64,000 bases of DNA, taken from Colwellia sp. 75C3 (GTDB taxonomy: Bacteria; Pseudomonadota; Gammaproteobacteria; Enterobacterales; Alteromonadaceae). Shown piece by piece: positions 55,452-64,000 of the stretch (the stretch's first letter is position 1; each line of letters opens with the position of its first letter). The notes beneath the pieces are model-generated. The model saw nothing but the letters and a program-made list of their open reading frames with translations. It was not told where the DNA came from and searched no databases. The translations under genes were made by a program, and so were the position numbers. The stretch is from positions 293,572 through 357,571 of the forward strand of contig NZ_PJAU01000054.1 of NCBI RefSeq assembly GCF_002836255.1, given 5' to 3'.

Positions 55452-57032
55452 TTAGTACTTAGCCGCTTGGCCCTTAGCAGGCAGACTTTGCTTAATAAAG
55501 TCACGAATATCTTGATTAGCATCTCGTAAGTCTTCATGTCGCAAATACATCATATGGCCACTTTCATAACCTTTAAATGATAAGCGGTCTTTCATTAACC
55601 CACTTGGGTCTAATTGCCATAACGTATATTTAGCATCAAAATAGTTAGTCGCACCATCAAAATAACCAGATTGAATCATCACTTGTAAATAAGGATTTTG
55701 TGCCATCGCTGAACGTAGACCTTCACCTGTTTTATTGCCTGTGCGGTCCCACGGGTGAACATTACCAAACATATTGTATTTAATGTCTGTTTTATACGCT
55801 AACTCTTCACGCAAGTAATAATTAATCGCCGGAGTGAAACTGTGTAACCACGAGCTTAATTCAGCGTTATAATCAGGACGCGAACCAGCAACTTTTTTAT
55901 CAATACCTAAATAACGAGAATCTAAACGGCCGATTGTTTGTTTTCTATCACGTAATAACTCTTTCCAGAAAAAATTATTATCAACATCTAAATTATTATC
56001 AATAACCGCTGTTACCGATAAACCAGAATATCTAGCCACTTGCTCAGCAATTACTTGCTTCTCTTGCGCTGAAATAAAACCACCTTTCGCTAAAGCGGGT
56101 AAATATTCGCTAATAGTATAAGTTTCAACTTCTGCCAGTAATTCCTTTAATGGTTTCTGTTGAAGTGCTGGTGTTAAGGCTTTGTGATACCAAGCCGCTG
56201 CTGCAAAGTAAGGTAATCTATTAGCCGTTTTAACTGGCCCGTCTCGTTTGATACCAATATCAGTCGGTGAAACTAAAATTACGCCATTAACGTACATCCA
56301 TTGGCGCTCTTGTAGCTCTTTCGCTAAACCTGCAACACGCGTAGTGCCATAGCTTTCACCAATTAAATATTTAGGTGAACGCCAGCGATTATTACGGCTT
56401 ACAAAAGTATTAACCCACTCGGCTAAATATTTAACATCGGCATTTACGCCAAAGAACATTTTCTTTTGTTGCTCTTTACTTGGCATTTTACCGTCTTTGC
56501 CTGGTAAAACACGTGAATACCCCGTATTTACCGGGTTAACAAAAACAATATCTGCTACATCTAAAATTGAATAAGGGTTTGTTTTTACGCCATAAGGCTG
56601 TAATGGATAACCTTCATCATCAACATTTAATACTCTAGGACCAGTATAAGCCACATGCATCCATACAGAAGCTGAACCAGGCCCACCATTAAAGGAAATA
56701 ACCAATGGACGCTTAGCGGTATCTTTTACATCGCTACGCTGATAATACGTATAAAACAAACTGGCCGTTGGGTTGCCCTCTTCATCCCAAACGGGTTGAG
56801 TTCCAGTGGTAGCAGTATACTTAAACTTTTCACCATTAACTTTAGTGCTGTGTTTTGTGACGTTTTTGGCATCAATAACCAGCTTACGCTCATGATTACT
56901 TGGCTGTTGGCTAGGCTGTGTTTCAGCTAACACAGTGCTAGATGATAAACTGAACATCACCATAACAGGAACAACAAAGCTTAAGCTTTTATGTTTATTG
57001 ATAAATTTTTTAACGGTTGAAGTAGAGATAAT
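55452..57032 (-). CDS. Secreted serine carboxypeptidase (peptidase family S10), likely non-AUG start
   Basis: The S10 alpha/beta-hydrolase fold is clear: NGGPGSAS for the oxyanion region, the nucleophile in GESYGTTR, and the histidine in GYESGHMMY. The first ATG, at 56963, lies inside the hydrophobic core of a signal peptide and leaves no basic start. In the same frame upstream are KKFINKHK and LSFVVPVMVMF, a complete signal sequence ending at STVLA, but no ATG, GTG or TTG occurs before the stop at 57048. GAGGA at 57037-57041 is followed by ATT (57032) and ATC (57029). I therefore place the start at ATT 57032 (526 residues), or at ATC. An assembly error is the alternative. Confidence 0.8.
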   Translation of the reverse strand: MISTSTVKKFINKHKSLSFVVPVMVMFSLSSSTVLAETQPSQQPSNHERKLVIDAKNVTKHSTKVNGEKFKYTATTGTQPVWDEEGNPTASLFYTYYQRSDVKDTAKRPLVISFNGGPGSASVWMHVAYTGPRVLNVDDEGYPLQPYGVKTNPYSILDVADIVFVNPVNTGYSRVLPGKDGKMPSKEQQKKMFFGVNADVKYLAEWVNTFVSRNNRWRSPKYLIGESYGTTRVAGLAKELQERQWMYVNGVILVSPTDIGIKRDGPVKTANRLPYFAAAAWYHKALTPALQQKPLKELLAEVETYTISEYLPALAKGGFISAQEKQVIAEQVARYSGLSVTAVIDNNLDVDNNFFWKELLRDRKQTIGRLDSRYLGIDKKVAGSRPDYNAELSSWLHSFTPAINYYLREELAYKTDIKYNMFGNVHPWDRTGNKTGEGLRSAMAQNPYLQVMIQSGYFDGATNYFDAKYTLWQLDPSGLMKDRLSFKGYESGHMMYLRHEDLRDANQDIRDFIKQSLPAKGQAAKY

Positions 57033-57256
57033 TAAATCCTCATCAGGTTAGGTATATTTGAATTAGTATTTCTAAATTGAGATAGATGCAAAATAACAGC
57101 TACTATCGATAGGATAAAACTGTTTTCGGCAAAGTGAAGATAAAATAGGATGAAATAAGGGGGAATGATAGTTATAAATTGTAGCCTTGCAGTATCATAA
57201 AAACATATGCCAGGCATAATCACTAATAAATAACACTTAGGCAGTCTAAAAAACAT

Positions 57257-57290
57257 GTAAAAAAAAGCCGTGATCCTTGGGCCACGGCTT
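57257..57290 (-). terminator. Terminator of norB
   Basis: AAGCCGTG (57265-57272) and CACGGCTT (57283-57290) form the stem; the A tract at 57257-57264 gives the T run in the norCB message. Confidence 0.88.
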
Positions 57291-57327
57291 GATACTTCAG
57301 CTATTGATAATTACATCTTACGAGTAA

Positions 57328-58722
<1,395 letters not shown>

Positions 58723-59169
58723 CTACCCCTCAATGTTTGGTGGCCAGTTATTGGCGTCTAGCCTAGAAGTCCATATAAGGAACTCAGCTAAATCATCAAT
58801 TTCTTGGTCATTTAAGTGGAAGTTAGGCATTTGACGACGACCTGGAATGTTTAATGGTTGAGCATTCATCCAACCATTTAAGAAAGCCTTAAAGCCAGCT
58901 TCATTACCACCGCCGCGACGGTCAAAAACGTTCATTAGCTCTGGAGCAAAATACGCGCCTTCACCAATAAGTGTATGACAACCAATACAGTTATTTTTTT
59001 CCCATAAGTGTTTACCGCGTTCAACTGCTTCGGTAATGTTTTCTCGATTATCCCTTTTGGGCATCTCTTTTACTGTGTGAAAAGTCAAAGCTAAGAATAT
59101 TAAGAAGAAGAAAATACTTCCTCCGTAATAAATATTCCTTGCCATGCCTTTAGTAAAGCTCTCTGACAT
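58723..59169 (-). CDS. norC: Nitric oxide reductase cytochrome c subunit
   Basis: 148 residues: one membrane anchor (~16-32) and a periplasmic cytochrome c domain with CIGCH at 61-65 and the methionine ligand in RRQMPNFH. It passes electrons to NorB. It is the first gene of the norCB operon, with an FNR/DNR-type box and a -10 element at class II spacing upstream. Confidence 0.96.
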   Translation of the reverse strand: MSESFTKGMARNIYYGGSIFFFLIFLALTFHTVKEMPKRDNRENITEAVERGKHLWEKNNCIGCHTLIGEGAYFAPELMNVFDRRGGGNEAGFKAFLNGWMNAQPLNIPGRRQMPNFHLNDQEIDDLAEFLIWTSRLDANNWPPNIEG

Positions 59170-59218
59170 GGTGTTTCCTTAATGAAATAGTTCATGCGTA
59201 AGTGTTAAAAGCAAATGA

Positions 59219-59260
59219 ATCATAGCGAGGATGTAAGATAGGTGACTTGATGGAAATCAA
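59219..59260 (-). promoter_or_regulatory. FNR/DNR-type promoter of norCB
   Basis: TTGATGGAAATCAA (59247-59260) is a perfect TTGAT-N4-ATCAA box. On the minus strand TATGAT at 59224-59219 lies so that the predicted start site is about 41.5 bp from the box centre, the textbook class II arrangement. Confidence 0.8.
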
Positions 59261-59305
59261 GTTTTCAAGGACTTGTAATAAATCGTTACATAATTAGAAT
59301 TAACT

Positions 59306-59319
59306 TTGCGCTACATCAA
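59306..59319. promoter_or_regulatory. Second, weaker FNR-like box upstream of norC
   Basis: TTGCGCTACATCAA keeps the right half-site (ATCAA) and part of the left. It lies 59 bp from the perfect box, close to the 60-bp spacing seen before the porin gene. Confidence 0.4.
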
Positions 59320-59433
59320 ACAAGCGACGTTTATTGCTAACTCATTTCATCAAACAAAACGGCTATAACCTCATGTAAAATAAGGTCATAGCCACTTAAA
59401 AACAACATTTACACCACAATTAGATTAAGGTTA

Positions 59434-59766
59434 TTACTCTGCATTCTTAACAATAACCCTACCTTTCATCTTAGGATGTGGGCCACATTCATAAGAAAAA
59501 GTGCCTAATTGATCAAAGATACGTTGATAACTTTCATCAGGAAAAAAGTAATCTGGCTCTTCTTCACCTGAGCCTTTAAACCAAACATTATGATATTGAC
59601 GCTTCTCAATATTTTTCCATATCACCCTATCGCCAGCCTCAATAATAATTTCACTAGGCATAAACTGTTTTTTGTATATTTCAACAATGACATCCTTTGC
59701 TTGTGCTTGGCTTGTTGAAAACAACACACTTACAACGACACATAACCACACTCGTTTATTCATCAT
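59434..59766 (-). CDS. Periplasmic cupredoxin
   Basis: 110 residues: signal peptide ending near AQA (~residue 23), then a plastocyanin-like fold. The type 1 copper ligands are H59 (QYHNVWF), C94, H97 and M100 (YECGPHPKM). It carries single electrons in the periplasm. It lies upstream of norCB on the same strand but is separated by the FNR-controlled spacer. It could supply electrons to NorC or to a nitrite reductase; that is inference. Confidence 0.88.
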   Translation of the reverse strand: MMNKRVWLCVVVSVLFSTSQAQAKDVIVEIYKKQFMPSEIIIEAGDRVIWKNIEKRQYHNVWFKGSGEEEPDYFFPDESYQRIFDQLGTFSYECGPHPKMKGRVIVKNAE

Positions 59767-60549
59767 CTGTTTATCCTTATTTAATCGAAGGGAAGTTCAT
59801 TAAAAATTGTTACCACACACTTACAATCGAATGGACTTAATCCGTCATTCTCGTAGGCGGGAATTTATTCGCGCTTGTGCCTTATGGCATGGATGCTACT
59901 TATTAGCAAATCAGCGGCTGAGCCCCAACCATCTACCAGTAACATTTTATCCGCAAGTACACCAAACCTATTAACCGTCACTCCCGTAGGCGGGAATTTA
60001 TTCCGCTTGTGCCTTATGGCATGAGTGCCACTTATGAAGATAATGCGGACTGTACAGGACGCACCTTATTAGAGAATGCAAGAGCATATTCTCCTGGATC
60101 CAGTTTCTAAAAGACAATGGGTCTTCGATTAAAACACCTCGAAGATGACAGCTTCACGGTTATTCGCTCATCCAACGTCTATCCATCATTCTCAAATATC
60201 TAACCAAGCATTTATCCTAAATTCGTCATTCTCGAAGTCTCTGATCGAACGTGGCATGGATGCTACTTATTAGAGAATGTAGGATGCATATTCTCCTGAA
60301 TCCAGCTTTTGAACTTATGGATCTTCGATTAAAACACCACGAAGATGACAGCTTCACGGTTATTCGCTCATCCAACGACAATTAATGTCAAATTAAACTT
60401 AAATCCTGATTAGATTGTATCTTTCTTTAAAAATGGCTGATTTATTCCAGATCAGGCTTATAGGCAATCGTTAACCCACATTGCAATAACTTACATTTTT
60501 TATACAGAGTTCATCTTGCTATCTACTTGTAACAATATAAGCTAATAAA
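59767..60549. repeat. 783-bp gene-free spacer packed with dispersed repeats
   Basis: No gene is visible. GTAGGCGGGAATTTATTC(G)CGC tips occur at ~59855 and ~59987, both followed by CTTGTGCCTTATGGCATG. A ~112-bp direct repeat occupies 60065-60177 and 60266-60377, both ending CGAAGATGACAGCTTCACGG and TTATTCGCTCATCCAACG. TTAGAGAATGC...ATTCTCCTG units lie at its left edge in both copies. It appears to be a landing zone for short repeats. Confidence 0.8.
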
Positions 60550-62025
60550 ATGCTAAATATTCCTTTAAAAACTACGATAGTCATACTACTTACATTAACG
60601 CTAAGCGCTTGTGCTGGCACATCATTTGGTGACTTATTTAGTAACTACAACAAACAAATGCAAGGGGTAAAAAATGCCCAGCAGCAAGGTAATTTCGAGC
60701 AAGCGCTATCATTAATACCTGAGCGCAGTGAAAGTAATGGCAGTTACGGCTTAAGTTTATTAGAAAAAGCCAGATTAGAGTTTCTCGCCAGCAAACACGA
60801 AGAAAGTAAGCAAGACTTTGCCCTGGTATACCGACAAGTTCAGCAAGCAGAGCAAGCCGCGAAAATTCAACTAAGCCGTGGCGTAGAAAATGTTACTGCA
60901 ATAGTCAGTAACGACAATGCAACGCGATACGACATTCCCTACTATGAACAAAGCATGCTGCATTGTTATCAAGCCCTCAATTACCTAAATAAAAATGATA
61001 TATCAGGTGCCTTAGTTGAAATACGACGTGCTAACTTGGTACAAAATAAAGCCTTAAAAGCCAATCAAGCATCACTTAATGATGCCCTGAATAAAATGGC
61101 GAAAAAAGGCCTTAGCCCTGAAAATTTAGCCAGTAAATATCCATCAATGAATGCTGCTATTGGTGAAGTAAAAAATGGTTTTCAAAATGCGTACACCTTT
61201 TATTTATCAGGCATACTTTATGAAGCCGTAGGGCAAGCCAATGATGCGTATATTGACTATAAAAAAGCGTTAGAAATTTATCCGCACAACATAACAGTGC
61301 AACAAGATGTTTGGCGATTAGCCAATAAACTAGGTATGAACAACGATATTCAGTTATTTAGCAAACGCTTTTCAAGCAATATCACTAAAGCCGATGCCCA
61401 AAGCAATACCTCAAGCAATACCTTAAATAATCGCAATCAAGAAAACGCAGCACAAAGTGGCCAGTTAGTTGTTCTGGTAGAGCAAGGCATCATCCCAAGT
61501 AAACAAGAAGTATCTATCCACCTACCTATTTTTACTAGCCATAACGACATGCGCTTTTACAGTGTAGCCTTACCTAGTTATCAAAACCGCTTACGCCAAT
61601 ATTCAGGCCTTTCATTAAACTACCAAGGAAAAACCTATCAATCCAATGAAATTGTTCGACTGCAATCGCTTGCAGCCAAGCAGTTACAAGATGAAATGCC
61701 TGCAATAGTCACCCGACAAGTGGTACGACTGGTGGCGAAAGAAGAAATTAGGCAACAAATGAGCCGCAAAGGTGGTGATGTCGGCAACATTCTAGCCGGC
61801 CTATACAATTTAGCATCAGAAAAAGCAGATACCCGAAGCTGGAGTACACTACCCGATAGCATTCATGTATTACGACTAGACTTAGCGCCAGGTCAACACG
61901 AACTAGAATTAAACATCAACGGTAGTCATCGAACTATCACCGTTGAAATTAACGAAGACAGGCAAACCTTAGTAAAATTAACGTCAATCGGTAGTTATAT
62001 CAATTACCAGAGTATGAACCTGTAA
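60550..62025 (+). CDS. COG3014-like TPR lipoprotein
   Basis: 491 residues with the lipobox LSAC (~residue 20). Residues ~35-265 contain helical TPR-like repeats (NAQQQGNFEQALSLI, YLNKNDISGALVEIRRAN, AYIDYKKALEIYPHN). A Ser/Asn/Gln linker (~285-305) leads to a beta-rich C-terminal domain. The whole looks like the uncharacterised COG3014 lipoproteins. It is followed by YcfL- and LpoB-like genes, which suggests a role in peptidoglycan synthesis control at the outer membrane; its own function is unknown. Confidence 0.78.
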   Translation: MLNIPLKTTIVILLTLTLSACAGTSFGDLFSNYNKQMQGVKNAQQQGNFEQALSLIPERSESNGSYGLSLLEKARLEFLASKHEESKQDFALVYRQVQQAEQAAKIQLSRGVENVTAIVSNDNATRYDIPYYEQSMLHCYQALNYLNKNDISGALVEIRRANLVQNKALKANQASLNDALNKMAKKGLSPENLASKYPSMNAAIGEVKNGFQNAYTFYLSGILYEAVGQANDAYIDYKKALEIYPHNITVQQDVWRLANKLGMNNDIQLFSKRFSSNITKADAQSNTSSNTLNNRNQENAAQSGQLVVLVEQGIIPSKQEVSIHLPIFTSHNDMRFYSVALPSYQNRLRQYSGLSLNYQGKTYQSNEIVRLQSLAAKQLQDEMPAIVTRQVVRLVAKEEIRQQMSRKGGDVGNILAGLYNLASEKADTRSWSTLPDSIHVLRLDLAPGQHELELNINGSHRTITVEINEDRQTLVKLTSIGSYINYQSMNL

Positions 62026-62111
62026 ACTGCACGGCTCACTAAAGGTTAATTTAAACATTAACGTTAGGCGTTAGTAATAAACATCGCCCTGTTAAATTAT
62101 GGAGTACTCAA

Positions 62112-62591
62112 ATGAAAAAAGTGACATCTATTACAGCAGCCATATCTAAATCAAAACGCTCTGCGCTGTTAGTGGCAACATTAACCACAATATTACTGAT
62201 CAGTGGTTGCAAGAATATCCCACCAGTGACCTCTGGCATGGGCAGCGAACAAATAGCCCCATGGCAAAAATTCGAACAACATTTACAGGTGCATAACCCA
62301 GAGTTAGGTAAGAAGCTTCATATCAGCGACATCCGCTCTAGAACAAACAATGACCTGCTCGAAATTAATTTATCGCTCACCAGCAGCTATAAAAAAACAC
62401 TCAAACTGCAGTATCAATTTACTTGGTTTGATATAGACGGCTTTGTGATAGAAGCAGGTAAAAGCCCTTGGCAGCCACTCGACTTACATGGCATGCAAAC
62501 AGCGACAGTACCAGGATTAGCACCAACAACTCACGTAGCATCGTTTAGTCTCTATGTTCGTGAAGTACCTGAGAAGTTTTTTAAATTTTAA
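62112..62591 (+). CDS. ycfL: YcfL-like lipoprotein (DUF1425)
   Basis: 159 residues. The signal is long and basic and ends in the lipobox LISGC (~residue 35). The mature domain, with LQYQFTWFDIDGFVIEAG and PWQPLDLHGMQ, fits the DUF1425/YcfL fold. In E. coli ycfL lies next to lpoB, as here. The function is not known. A dispersed repeat separates it from lpoB. Confidence 0.82.
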   Translation: MKKVTSITAAISKSKRSALLVATLTTILLISGCKNIPPVTSGMGSEQIAPWQKFEQHLQVHNPELGKKLHISDIRSRTNNDLLEINLSLTSSYKKTLKLQYQFTWFDIDGFVIEAGKSPWQPLDLHGMQTATVPGLAPTTHVASFSLYVREVPEKFFKF

Positions 62592-62610
62592 TTAATATTA
62601 CAGAAAATCA

Positions 62611-62686
62611 CGTCATTTCCGCGATCTCTAGGCGGAAATCCATATCACTAAAACTGGATACCCGACAAAACACTTCGGGTATGACG
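62611..62686. repeat. CGTCAT-bounded double-hairpin repeat
   Basis: 76 bp bounded by CGTCAT and ATGACG. Inside are two hairpins: TTTCCGC/GGCGGAAA and ACCCGA/TTCGGGT. A related element begins at 63949. Confidence 0.7.
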
Positions 62687-62789
62687 AATTAGGCCGTGTA
62701 TATGGATTAGGCGCATTGAAAAATAAACGATTTAGAAATACTAAATAAACACTCTCAATAGTAAATAATCAATATTAAAGGAAAAACCT

Positions 62790-63392
62790 ATGAAAAAACT
62801 TATTATGATTACCAGTGTTGCACTAACACTTACCCTTGTTGCCGGCTGTACCAATAAATCGGTAGTACGCTATGGCGATGCAAACGAAGTAGAAACAACG
62901 GATATTAGCTTCGGCTCTACTGACCTACAAAAAGTTGCCGGTCAAATGACTGACTCATTATTATTATCTCCTGTCGTTGGTACGTTAACAGCAAACACAC
63001 GCCCTATTATGTTTGTAGAAAGTATCAAGAACAAAACCAGTGAGCATATTGATACCGAATCAATTACTGACTCTATCTCTACCAAATTACTTCGTTCTGG
63101 TAAATTCAGATTCGTAGACATGGGCCGAGTAGAAGCAGCACGCAAGCAGCTTGATTACCAACAAAACAGCGGTATGGTCGATTCAGCTAAAGCCATGCAG
63201 TTTGGTAAACAAGTAGGTGCTCAATACATGCTTTATGGCAACCTAGCCAGCATCGTTAAATCTAATAAAGATCAGTCTGATGTTTATTACAAATTTACCC
63301 TACGTTTAATGGATCTAGAAAGTGGCTTAGTCGAATGGGCTGATGAAACAGAAATCCGTAAAACCAAAGGCAAAGAATTCGTTAGCTGGTAG
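62790..63392 (+). CDS. lpoB: Penicillin-binding protein activator LpoB
   Basis: 200 residues. Lipobox VAGC (~residue 20), then a short linker and the CsgG-like LpoB domain: RPIMFVESIKNKTSEHIDT, LLRSGKFRFVD and LESGLVEWADETEIRK. LpoB reaches through the peptidoglycan from the outer membrane to activate PBP1b. AAAGGAAAAA precedes the ATG. It lies with ycfL, as in E. coli, and 16 bp before a glycine-zipper gene. Confidence 0.88.
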   Translation: MKKLIMITSVALTLTLVAGCTNKSVVRYGDANEVETTDISFGSTDLQKVAGQMTDSLLLSPVVGTLTANTRPIMFVESIKNKTSEHIDTESITDSISTKLLRSGKFRFVDMGRVEAARKQLDYQQNSGMVDSAKAMQFGKQVGAQYMLYGNLASIVKSNKDQSDVYYKFTLRLMDLESGLVEWADETEIRKTKGKEFVSW

Positions 63393-63408
63393 CTAATGAG
63401 GAGCACGT

Positions 63409-63891
63409 ATGAAATCGTTATTAATAACATGTTTAACCCTGCTCACTTTATTATTTAGTTATTCGGCTGATGCAGACTATGACAGAAACAAAGCCGTACC
63501 TGTTGAAAAGGTACTCTTTGGGTCAGTCATTTCTACTCGAAACATTAGCCAAGAAGAACTTATCCAAGATAAAAATAGCGGTTGGAAAACCTTTGGTGGC
63601 GCACTAGTTGGCGGCGCCATAGGCAATCAATTTGGTGGCGGTAGTGGTCGTGACATAGCCACGGTATTAGGCGCTGTCATCGGTGGTAAAATGGCCAACA
63701 ACCGAAGCCAAGCTAAAACGGTAACTGTACGTTTAGTCGAGTTAATGATAGAAGTTGACTGCGCTGAAAAGCAATGCCAACAATATATGGTGATTCAAGA
63801 TTATGATCAACAAATGGTCTTTCATCAGCAAGATGCGGTAAGAATGGTTTACCTTGCTAATGGCAATGTCAGAATAGATAAACAGTTCTAG
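63409..63891 (+). CDS. Glycine-zipper (SlyB/17-kDa antigen-like) periplasmic protein
   Basis: 160 residues: a signal peptide ending near SADA (~residue 22) without a lipobox, a mature part with the glycine zipper GGALVGGAIGNQFGGGSG and VLGAVIGGKMANN (~63-100), then a beta-rich C-terminus. Such 2TM glycine-zipper domains insert in or near the outer membrane. TGAGGAG before the ATG is a strong ribosome site; it is probably cotranscribed with lpoB. Confidence 0.82.
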   Translation: MKSLLITCLTLLTLLFSYSADADYDRNKAVPVEKVLFGSVISTRNISQEELIQDKNSGWKTFGGALVGGAIGNQFGGGSGRDIATVLGAVIGGKMANNRSQAKTVTVRLVELMIEVDCAEKQCQQYMVIQDYDQQMVFHQQDAVRMVYLANGNVRIDKQF

Positions 63892-63948
63892 AACAGGACT
63901 AACGATACTCAGGGAATGGTGAGAGATAGTGTCTCCGGCCAAGTTTAT

Positions 63949-64000
63949 CGTCATCCCCTGTGTTTCTGATCGGGGATCCATATCACTTAGTCTCTTAAAC
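63949..64000. repeat. CGTCAT-type repeat, cut by the window edge
   Basis: CGTCATCCCCTGTG...CGGGGATCCATATCACT matches the left half of the 62611-62686 element in layout (CGTCAT tip, a CCCC/GGGG hairpin, then ATCCATATCACT). The right end is outside the window. Confidence 0.6.

Noticed and set aside
57032..57256. 74-residue minus-strand frame between norB and the S10 peptidase
   Set aside because: It has no ribosome site or recognisable domain and reads through AT-rich spacer. Its stop at 57032 overlaps the proposed ATT start, so coupling is conceivable, but the frame itself lacks support.

Overview
The window reads as a chromosomal segment of an AT-rich, cold-marine-type gammaproteobacterium of the Alteromonadales, most like Colwellia. 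The grounds are protein sequence character, the neighbour sets pabA / argD-astADE / yhfA-speD / prkB and yihY-dtd, the typical spc-alpha ribosomal operon, and many short dispersed repeats. This is a judgement from reading; no database search was possible. There is no prophage, CRISPR array, tRNA or rRNA gene.

Layout. 0-4 kb: the tail of a degenerate GGDEF-EAL protein, an alanine-rich secreted protein, a Wzy/WaaL-like membrane protein, a glutaredoxin and a small hypothetical gene. 4-5.5 kb: an outer-membrane porin behind two perfect FNR-type boxes. 5.7-13.4 kb: pabA, an HDOD protein, then argD/astC, astA, astD and astE of arginine succinyltransferase catabolism (astB is absent). 13.5-17.4 kb: a small conserved protein, yhfA (OsmC family), speD and an intact GGDEF-EAL enzyme.

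17.5-40.7 kb is the most interesting part. Fifteen genes on the minus strand encode, in transcription order, a cytochrome-like lipoprotein, two outer-membrane barrel proteins (one with an SH3 domain), a TlpA thioredoxin, a DUF4266 lipoprotein, a DUF3570 protein, a coiled-coil periplasmic protein, three TPR proteins (two are lipoproteins), a small periplasmic protein, and an ExbB-ExbD-ExbD-TonB-like motor. Three divergent plus-strand genes encode a CxxCH protein, a two-haem-motif LamG lipoprotein and a Tat-exported DUF1501 protein. A convergent apbE flavin transferase closes the region. An 18-bp perfect palindrome lies in the divergent promoter. The motor and TPR part resembles the core of the myxobacterial Agl-Glt machine. 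The redox part resembles DUF3570/DUF4266/TlpA/ApbE sets. I infer that they work together as one energised, redox-linked envelope system.

40.8-52.9 kb: prkB, then on the minus strand the complete spc operon (rplN to rpmJ, with secY) and alpha operon (rpsM to rplQ), with dtd and yihY upstream. The S10 operon that normally precedes rplN is not there. 53-64 kb: typA, a secreted S10 serine carboxypeptidase that seems to use a non-AUG start, norCB nitric oxide reductase behind FNR-type boxes, a cupredoxin, a repeat-rich spacer, and an envelope lipoprotein set (COG3014-like protein, YcfL-like, LpoB, glycine-zipper protein).

Repeats are plentiful. Two related MITE-like families share ATACCAA/TTGGTAT ends, a hairpin with similar tips sits between argD and astA, REP-like GTAGG... 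palindromes occur at several sites, and a 27-bp minisatellite lies inside a 137-bp duplication behind the DUF1501 gene.
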